Translations under genes and position numbers: made by a program | Assembly (NCBI GenBank): GCA_018818595.1 | Contig: JAHIRM010000009.1 | Span: 1 to 56,341 of the forward strand | DNA: 56,341 nucleotides | Reading direction: 5' to 3' | Source: Bacillota bacterium | Lineage (GTDB): Bacteria > Bacillota_I > Bacilli_A > Izemoplasmatales > Hujiaoplasmataceae | Shown: piece by piece, positions 50,822-56,341 of the stretch | Numbering within the stretch: position 1 is the first letter of the stretch | Layout: each line of letters begins with the position of its first letter | The notes under the pieces: generated by a model | What the model was told of the DNA's origin: nothing | Seen by the model: the letters and a program-made list of their open reading frames with translations, nothing else | Databases searched by the model: none

Positions 50822-53212
50822 TTAGTCTCTTTTCACAAAAGATTTGAATGCTTTAAAAAATCTTAGGTTGCATAAATCGATAAATCCTTGCATGGTGTGC
50901 ATTTTTACTAAACCACCACTAAATACTACAATACTTCTCAAAGGTGTCTCAGTTACCGATTTATCGACCATTTGTTGGTACTCTTGAGGTTTAGAGTCCA
51001 CTTCTTTCCGACTGGCTTTCACAATAATTTTTTTAAGAAGTTTTCCCAACAATGTTGAAGAGATATCCTCTAAATTATTATCAAGGCAAAACGGTCTTTT
51101 ATGAATCAATGTTTCTTGCTCCATTTTTCTTCCAAGTAATTTTTCGAAATCGGAGTCTTCAAGGGTTAACCCATTATTAATGTAATAACTTTTTGTTTCT
51201 TCGAATGAAGTAATCGGCAATATAAGTGAATTTGATTTTACTTCAACACTCTCTTCTAATAACTCATCTCTTGCATTCTTTCGGATTTGAACTTTATACT
51301 CTCCTGAAGATACAACAAATGTTGAAGAATTAACATCATAATAATTAAAATCATTTTCAGTTAAAACAAATTCAACCGTTTTTTCCTGAGAAACATCTAA
51401 TTCGATTTTTTTAAATTGACGAAGTTCTCTTCTTGGCCTAAATATTCCTGTTTGAGGATTTTCAATATAAAGTTGAATGACTTCTTTACCACTATACTTA
51501 CCTGTATTTTTAATCGTAACCGATACTTTCAATTTTTTCGGTAAAGTGATGTTTTTTGAACTCACCACAAGATTAAAGTACTCAAACTTCGAATAACTTA
51601 ATCCATATCCAAATGGAAATAGTACATCTTTGTGTATCGATTGATAAAAACGGTACCCAACATAAATTCCTTCTTTATAAAAAACTTGATGGTTCCCTTT
51701 TGCGAAATGCGCCATAGAAGGGACATCTTTTAAGCTTAAAGGGAACGTTTCAGCAAGTCTGCCAGAAGGGTTTTCTTTTCCAAATAGAAGATCACTTATC
51801 GCAAGAGCACAAGCTTCTCCTCCTAAATAAGCATTTAGAACGGTTTTAACTTTTGAAATCCAAGGCATCTCAATGGGAGAACCAATTTGCAAAACAACAA
51901 TAATATTTTGATTTACTTCTGCTAAAGCATTGATTAATTCAAGATGTCCTTTTGGAAGAGACAAATGTTTGCGATCGTATCCTTCTGACTCATAAACATC
52001 GGTTAAACCAACAACCAAAACTACTTTGTTTTTTGACGAAGCCAATTTGATTGCTTCTTCAATTAATGAAGTATCATAGCCATCTCCCTCAAGTGTATAT
52101 CCACTACAATAGCCAAAATCAATTTCATTTGGTATGACTTCAACTAAAGATTCTACTTTATAAGGATTGATGTGACTTGATCCTCCTCCTTGATAGCGAA
52201 CATCTTTGGCTAAGCGACCAATAAGCGCAATCGAATCCTTTTTAGATAGTGGTAATAACTCATCAGTGTTCTTTAATAAAACCATCGATTCTCTTGCGAT
52301 TTTACGAGCTTTTTGATGGGAAGCTTCCAAGGAAACTTCTAAAATTACATTCTTCTTTTTTGTTTCAATTAATCGAAGAATTCTTTCAACGGAGGCATCA
52401 ATTTCTTGCATAGAAATTTTTCCTTTTTTATAATCATTTACTAATTGATGTACACTATAAATATAGCCAGGCATCTCCAAATCAAGAGTTGCCTTTAAGG
52501 CATTAGTTCGGTTACTAACTGCGGTCCAATCCGATACAATCACATTTTTAAATCCAAATTTTTTACGTAAAATTGTATCTAAAAATAAAGTGTTTTCTGA
52601 TGCATATACTCCATCAATTTTATTATAAGAACACATAACCAAATCTGGTGAAACTTCTAAAACATCTTGAAAAGCTTTTAAATAGATTTCGAAAATGGTT
52701 CGTTCGTCCGCTACGGAAGATGAGACCATTCGATAACTTTCTTGAGAATTCAGAGCATAATGTTTCACACAGGCACTTACGTTCTTTGATTGGACTCCTT
52801 TTATAAATCCTTTTGCCATTTCGCTCGTTAAATAGGGATCTTCAGAATAATATTCAAAATTTCTGCCACAAAGTGGATTTCTTTTTATATTAATTCCAGG
52901 TCCAAGTAACACTTGAACATCTTGAGAAAGACATTCCGATGCGATTGCTTCTCCCATTTCAAAAGTCAGTCGAGGGTCAAAAGAAGACGCAACGGTAACT
53001 GCGGGAGGAAAACAGACCGAAGGGATGCTTTCATCTGCTGAAATAGAATTAGTTGAAACATATTGTTTTCTTAGACCGTGAGGACCATCTGCCATAGTGA
53101 TAGATGGAATAGAAAGTCTATTTACAGGGTAAGTATGCCATGAGTCAAGCCCAACTAACATTGCGCATTTTTCCTCTAAAGTTAAAGCTTGAATTAAATA
53201 GTTAAAATTCAT
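50822..53212 (-). CDS. Beta-glucosidase, GH3
   Basis: A 796-residue cytoplasmic GH3 enzyme. The TIM barrel has DGPHGLRKQ, GRNFEYYSEDPYL, KHYALNSQE and the nucleophile Asp in NVIVSDWTAV. The second domain includes GLTDVYESEGYDRKHLSLP, and a fibronectin-type C-terminal domain follows (PFGYGLSYSKFEY). The last ~100 residues (after LEESVEV) form an extra helical tail containing LGRKMEQETL, which is known in some bacterial GH3 enzymes. It cleaves beta-glucosides and may process products of the sugar phosphorylase. The start follows TTGGAGGC. Confidence 0.94.
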   Translation of the reverse strand: MNFNYLIQALTLEEKCAMLVGLDSWHTYPVNRLSIPSITMADGPHGLRKQYVSTNSISADESIPSVCFPPAVTVASSFDPRLTFEMGEAIASECLSQDVQVLLGPGINIKRNPLCGRNFEYYSEDPYLTSEMAKGFIKGVQSKNVSACVKHYALNSQESYRMVSSSVADERTIFEIYLKAFQDVLEVSPDLVMCSYNKIDGVYASENTLFLDTILRKKFGFKNVIVSDWTAVSNRTNALKATLDLEMPGYIYSVHQLVNDYKKGKISMQEIDASVERILRLIETKKKNVILEVSLEASHQKARKIARESMVLLKNTDELLPLSKKDSIALIGRLAKDVRYQGGGSSHINPYKVESLVEVIPNEIDFGYCSGYTLEGDGYDTSLIEEAIKLASSKNKVVLVVGLTDVYESEGYDRKHLSLPKGHLELINALAEVNQNIIVVLQIGSPIEMPWISKVKTVLNAYLGGEACALAISDLLFGKENPSGRLAETFPLSLKDVPSMAHFAKGNHQVFYKEGIYVGYRFYQSIHKDVLFPFGYGLSYSKFEYFNLVVSSKNITLPKKLKVSVTIKNTGKYSGKEVIQLYIENPQTGIFRPRRELRQFKKIELDVSQEKTVEFVLTENDFNYYDVNSSTFVVSSGEYKVQIRKNARDELLEESVEVKSNSLILPITSFEETKSYYINNGLTLEDSDFEKLLGRKMEQETLIHKRPFCLDNNLEDISSTLLGKLLKKIIVKASRKEVDSKPQEYQQMVDKSVTETPLRSIVVFSGGLVKMHTMQGFIDLCNLRFFKAFKSFVKRD

Positions 53213-53233
53213 AGTGCCTCCAATATAAAATAA

Positions 53234-53260
53234 TTGAATTTATTCAATAAATTAATTATA
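53234..53260 (-). promoter_or_regulatory. Promoter -10 and palindrome upstream of the GH3-GH13 operon
   Basis: On the minus strand a TGG-TATAAT (extended -10 at 53255-53260) is followed by the inverted repeat TTGAAT-2 nt-ATTCAA (53234-53247). The palindrome may be an operator. Confidence 0.5.
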
Positions 53261-53287
53261 CCATTTTATACTTTTTTTGCTTTCAAA

Positions 53288-53323
53288 AAATAAAAAAAAC
53301 AAACCATTCAAGTTGAATGGTTT
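53288..53323 (-). terminator. Intrinsic terminator of the tRNA-Arg pair
   Basis: Minus strand AAACCATTCAA / TTGAATGGTTT followed by GTTTTTTTT, 10 nt after the 3' end of tRNA-Arg(CCG). Confidence 0.88.
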
Positions 53324-53332
53324 AAAAAACAT

Positions 53333-53409
53333 TGGCGACCCGAAAGGGATTCGAACCCACGACCGACGGCTCCGGAAGCCGTTGCTCTATCCAGCTGAGC
53401 TATCGGGCC
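53333..53409 (-). tRNA. tRNA-Arg(CCG)
   Basis: A 77-nt cloverleaf including an encoded CCA. Acceptor stem GGCCCGA / TCGGGTC, D-stem GCTC/GAGC, anticodon stem ACGGC / GCCGT with loop TTCCGGA (anticodon CCG). The T-arm GTGGG-TTCGAAT-CCCTT has one T-T mismatch and a G-U pair. Discriminator is G. Confidence 0.95.
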
Positions 53410-53431
53410 AGCTATCAAATTTATTTTATTT

Positions 53432-53508
53432 TGGCGACCCGGAAGGGATTCGAACCCCCGACCGACGGCTTAGGAAGCCGCTGCTCTGTCCTGCTGAGCT
53501 ACCGGGTC
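53432..53508 (-). tRNA. tRNA-Arg(CCT)
   Basis: A 77-nt cloverleaf with encoded CCA. Acceptor stem GACCCGG / CCGGGTC, anticodon stem GCGGC / GCCGT with loop TTCCTAA (anticodon CCT), T-loop TTCGAAT, discriminator G. It lies 22 nt upstream of tRNA-Arg(CCG) in one transcript. Confidence 0.96.
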
Positions 53509-53518
53509 ACGCATTATT

Positions 53519-53546
53519 ATTATATCTTATTTTTACGAAAAAACAA
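53519..53546 (-). promoter_or_regulatory. Promoter of the tRNA-Arg(CCT)-(CCG) unit
   Basis: Minus strand -35 TTGTTT (53541-53546), 16-nt spacer, -10 TATAAT (53519-53524), about 10 nt before the tRNA. Confidence 0.65.
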
Positions 53547-53587
53547 AAGTTTATTTTAAATCCAATTACTAAAATAGATCAAAAAAT

Positions 53588-53614
53588 AAAAAAGTCAGAA
53601 ATATTCTGACTTCG
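53588..53614 (-). terminator. Intrinsic terminator of tRNA-Arg(TCT)
   Basis: Minus strand GAAGTCAGAA / TTCTGACTT followed by T residues, downstream of the third tRNA, which is therefore a separate unit. Confidence 0.85.
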
Positions 53615-53625
53615 TTTTTAAAATA

Positions 53626-53702
53626 TGGCGACTCGGAGGCGATTCGAACGCCTGACCGACGGCTTAGAAGGCCGTTGCTCTGTCCAGCTGAGCTACCGAG
53701 TC
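53626..53702 (-). tRNA. tRNA-Arg(TCT)
   Basis: A 77-nt cloverleaf with encoded CCA. Acceptor stem GACTCGG / CCGAGTC, anticodon stem ACGGC / GCCGT with loop CTTCTAA (anticodon TCT), T-arm AGGCG-TTCGAAT-CGCCT, discriminator G. Confidence 0.96.
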
Positions 53703-53716
53703 TTAACGCATGTAAT

Positions 53717-53745
53717 ATTATAATACGTTCATACCAAAATGTAAA
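53717..53745 (-). promoter_or_regulatory. Promoter of tRNA-Arg(TCT)
   Basis: Minus strand -35 TTTACA (53740-53745), 17-nt spacer, -10 TATAAT (53717-53722). Confidence 0.75.
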
Positions 53746-53762
53746 GAAAAATTTGCCATTTA

Positions 53763-53800
53763 AGAAAAAAATACAATCGCCAATTTTTGCGATTGTACTT
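53763..53800 (-). terminator. Intrinsic terminator after the glycosyltransferase gene
   Basis: Minus strand TACAATCGC / GCGATTGTA with an 8-nt loop followed by seven T residues. Confidence 0.88.
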
Positions 53801-53802
53801 GA

Positions 53803-56341
53803 TTATTTTTTGAAACCAACTCGATTCATTTGACCCCAAGCATTTGTTTCTCTAAGAGAAGATAAAAACCCTTTTACTCGATAGATACTGATTAATTGTC
53901 GCCATCCAAAATTTTCTAAAATAGCGTAGAATATTAATTTAAATGTATCTCGATTGCTTAAGTAAATGGAGTCTCTTTCGTTAATATAAAGTGCAAGCAA
54001 AGACAAAACAATTCCCATTCCAACAGTAACCAATAAAAGCAAGAATAAAACTTCTATATTTAAAATGCCAAAGATAAAGCCGATGATAATCGCAATATAA
54101 GCTTGAATCTCAAAAAGAGGACCAATCATCTCAAACAAAAAGAAATAAAACATTCCAATGATGCCAGGTTGTTTGTACTTGTGATTTAAAATCATTTTTC
54201 TGTGATAAGACAAAATATCAATCAAACCTCTTTGCCACCTATTTCTTTGGCGGAAAAAGGATTTTCTTTCCTCAGGAACTTCTGTATAACACTTAGCATT
54301 TGCGATATAATCGATTCGAAATTGAAGATTTTGTTCGTACGCATTCCTAGTAATTCTTACCACAAGCTCCATATCTTCACCTACGGTATCCTTTTTCAAA
54401 GAATCAACGGTTAAATACCCACCAGACTCAATAAGAATTCTTTTTTCAAAAAGTCCAAATGCTCCTGATACGATTAATAAGGAGTTCAGTTTTGCAAAAC
54501 CTAGCCTACCTATATTAAAAGCTCTTAAATATTCAATGGTTTGAAATTTTGCTAAATTTGATTTTGGCAGTGAAATCGTTTCAATTTTACCATGATCAAC
54601 TGAAGAGCCATTTACAGGGACAATACTTCCTCCAAGTGCAAGAGTAATTGTTTCATGATCTAACATAGAAGACATTAATTTTAACAAAGAATTTGGCTCT
54701 AAAATGGAATCGGCATCGATTCCACAAACATAGTCATTTTTCGAAAAGTTTATGCCACAATTTAGGGCATCTGCTTTTCCACCATTTAATTTATCTACGA
54801 CAGTTAAATTAGGAAAATAACGGTTTTTGTATACAGCTTTAACGTTTTTTGTTTTAACATTTTGAATCACAGGAATATTTTTTCTTTCTAAACTAAAATG
54901 AGTTATCATTTGTTGAAGCGTTGAATCTTTTGAGCCATCATTGACAACAATAACTTCAAAATTCGGGTAATTTAGATTTAACAATGACTGGATACTTTCC
55001 ACAATGGATAATTCTTCATTAAACGCTGGAGCAATAATGGAAATTGATGATAACATTCCTTTTTCAAACAATAAATTCTTGCCTTTTATGTTCCACAGAT
55101 TCAATTGATTTCTATTTTCAAAAAACGAAAGGAAAGCCAAGATTAAATAGACAAAATTAACAGTAAGGTAGTATACAATGAACCATTGGTTAATCGAGGT
55201 AATGTATTGAGATAATAAATCCAAAAAAGACATGTTTGAAAATTGAAACAAATGAAGAATAGAAAACAATAAGGGCAGTAATATGATTGAAAAAAATAAA
55301 ATACCAAGTAACCATTTTGTCTTCCGAATTTCTGGAGTACTTGCTTCTTTTTTTGGTACTTTAATTTTAAAAGGAACAAATCCCATTTTTTGAAAAAGAT
55401 CTTTGTTTAAATATTCATTTAGTTCGTTAAATAGAGACTCATCTTCATTGGCATAAACTTTTAATATTTTAAGAATAAAATTTTCGATTCCTTTGTCATT
55501 ATTTTCATTTAAAAAATCGATAAGTTCTTCACGGTAACCATACTTGATTGTGATTTCAAGCATTTCTTGAAGACGAACGGGCTCTTTTATAATCATTTTA
55601 AGAATTAAATATTCAATCTTATGAGAAATGACTTGTGCAATAAGCGCAGATTGATACTCATTTGTAATTAAAGGGATGAATTCAATCAATTCGAGCAATA
55701 GTTCTTGTTTGCTATCGATCATTTCTGTGATGGATTCTGCTCTAATGTCATCATTTTCGGTTCCATCAGCATATGAAATAATTTTTTTCAGTGATGATAA
55801 AGTTTTTAATTTACCCAAAGAATTAGTTGCAATTCTTAGAACTTGTTTATCAGAATTTTGAAGATAAATTTCATTTGATAAATCGTATCCATATACATTT
55901 GATAATGCGATTAAAATTCGATAATATAGTCTTAAAATTCTGGGCTGTTTTAAATTTTGATAAGCGGTATCTTTTGAACCATTAAAGTGCGATTCAAGAG
56001 AAGATAATTCTTCGAGTAAAATAAGCTTGAATTCGGATTTATAATAAACGTTTGCTAAATCAACAAACACTTCTTTAATTTCAATTTCATTTCTTCTTGA
56101 AATGGAATGTAAGTACGCTTCACTGCTTTGTAAATATGTTTGTAATATACCTATAACACGTGATTGATAAAATCTTCTACAATTAATAAGACTATCTATG
56201 ATACCTTGCAAAACCAATTGATCGATATTGTTTTTTAAGGCATTCACAATTAAAATCTTTATACTTTCTTTTTTTTCAACTTTTAATCGCTCAAGCAATG
56301 AATATTTTATTTTAGCGCTTGAAAAATAAGATAAATAAAAA
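53803..56341 (-). CDS. HEAT-like/GT2 glycosyltransferase fusion, 5'-truncated by the window
   Basis: The frame is open to the right edge, so the N-terminus is missing; the TTG at 56298 has no ribosome binding site and is not a convincing start. The first ~310 visible residues are helical repeats resembling HEAT/ARM units. Two membrane segments follow, then a GT2 domain: PAFNEELSIVESIQSLLNLN, DGSKDST, DADSILEP, GEDMEL and the processive-synthase motif RQRNRWQRG. Three or more membrane segments follow this. The layout matches poly-N-acetylglucosamine or cellulose-type synthases (BcsA/PgaC), so it probably makes an exported polysaccharide. The helical repeat domain may bind a partner or regulator. 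No companion export genes are in the window. Confidence 0.85.
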   Translation of the reverse strand, partial: FYLSYFSSAKIKYSLLERLKVEKKESIKILIVNALKNNIDQLVLQGIIDSLINCRRFYQSRVIGILQTYLQSSEAYLHSISRRNEIEIKEVFVDLANVYYKSEFKLILLEELSSLESHFNGSKDTAYQNLKQPRILRLYYRILIALSNVYGYDLSNEIYLQNSDKQVLRIATNSLGKLKTLSSLKKIISYADGTENDDIRAESITEMIDSKQELLLELIEFIPLITNEYQSALIAQVISHKIEYLILKMIIKEPVRLQEMLEITIKYGYREELIDFLNENNDKGIENFILKILKVYANEDESLFNELNEYLNKDLFQKMGFVPFKIKVPKKEASTPEIRKTKWLLGILFFSIILLPLLFSILHLFQFSNMSFLDLLSQYITSINQWFIVYYLTVNFVYLILAFLSFFENRNQLNLWNIKGKNLLFEKGMLSSISIIAPAFNEELSIVESIQSLLNLNYPNFEVIVVNDGSKDSTLQQMITHFSLERKNIPVIQNVKTKNVKAVYKNRYFPNLTVVDKLNGGKADALNCGINFSKNDYVCGIDADSILEPNSLLKLMSSMLDHETITLALGGSIVPVNGSSVDHGKIETISLPKSNLAKFQTIEYLRAFNIGRLGFAKLNSLLIVSGAFGLFEKRILIESGGYLTVDSLKKDTVGEDMELVVRITRNAYEQNLQFRIDYIANAKCYTEVPEERKSFFRQRNRWQRGLIDILSYHRKMILNHKYKQPGIIGMFYFFLFEMIGPLFEIQAYIAIIIGFIFGILNIEVLFLLLLVTVGMGIVLSLLALYINERDSIYLSNRDTFKLIFYAILENFGWRQLISIYRVKGFLSSLRETNAWGQMNRVGFKK

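Noticed and set aside
53277-53609. Plus-strand frames reading GDPKGIRTHDRRLRKP and similar
   Set aside because: These are well-known false translations of antisense tRNA genes; the tRNA-Arg cloverleaves account for them.

Overview
The window is an AT-rich bacterial chromosome segment with Gram-positive (Bacillota/Mycoplasmatota) gene content: Obg, RecU, RuvA, RarA, an RNase J, a CIRCE heat-shock site, a TPP riboswitch, type-II lipoproteins and strong GGAGG ribosome binding sites. TGA is a stop codon (for example nadB ends in TGA), so this is not a Mycoplasma or Spiroplasma with reassigned UGA. The small-genome style, Thr-rich lipoprotein linkers and housekeeping gene set suggest an Acholeplasma/Izemoplasma/Haloplasma-like lineage. 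That placement is an inference; no rRNA is present to confirm it.

Layout. (a) 1-7103, plus strand: the 3' end of an ABC exporter ATPase and its permease, then a BadF-type sugar kinase, a GH36 alpha-galactosidase and a GH2 beta-galactosidase. (b) 7128-19424: a trypsin-like lipoprotein protease divergent from two giant paralogous membrane proteins (2405 and 1224 aa). Each giant has a CvpA-like four-helix membrane domain followed by roughly 22 or 9 copies of a ~90-residue repeat and a shared C-terminal signature. This is the most unusual part of the window. (c) 19516-23975: a 5'-nucleotidase-like lipoprotein, a histidine phosphatase, pyrimidine-nucleoside phosphorylase and a TPP-riboswitch-controlled thiamine transporter. 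(d) 24015-28955: CIRCE-controlled htpG, a small unknown gene, recU and an RNase J paralogue with altered metal ligands. (e) 28956-29577: a structured RNA candidate with its own terminator, next to a frameshifted gene remnant. (f) 29578-36118: rarA, a nadA-nadB-PHP phosphatase operon, a decayed intergenic stretch, an asparaginase, and the start of a LytTR operon. (g) 35702-48055, mostly minus strand: lipoprotein-LytTR-DUF3021-like operon, ruvA, obgE, a block with galK and a large sugar phosphorylase, then rpmA, rplU and a Gfo/Idh/MocA oxidoreductase. (h) 48198-56341: an alpha/beta hydrolase, GH13 and GH3 glucosidases, three tRNA-Arg genes, and the C-terminal part of a HEAT-like/GT2 glycosyltransferase.

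Together the carbohydrate genes (GH36, GH2, galactokinase, GH94-type phosphorylase, GH13, GH3, sugar kinase) describe a heterotroph that takes up and splits alpha- and beta-linked oligosaccharides. The nucleotidase and nucleoside phosphorylase suggest salvage of external nucleotides. Thiamine is imported. The quinolinate branch of NAD synthesis is present, but nadC is not in the window.

The giant CvpA-repeat proteins appear designed to expose very long repetitive domains outside the cell. The two paralogues share their first and last repeats and differ by a large central expansion in the longer one. Their neighbour, an S1-type protease tethered as a lipoprotein, recalls the CvpA-plus-protease architecture of mycobacterial MarP, here split over separate genes.
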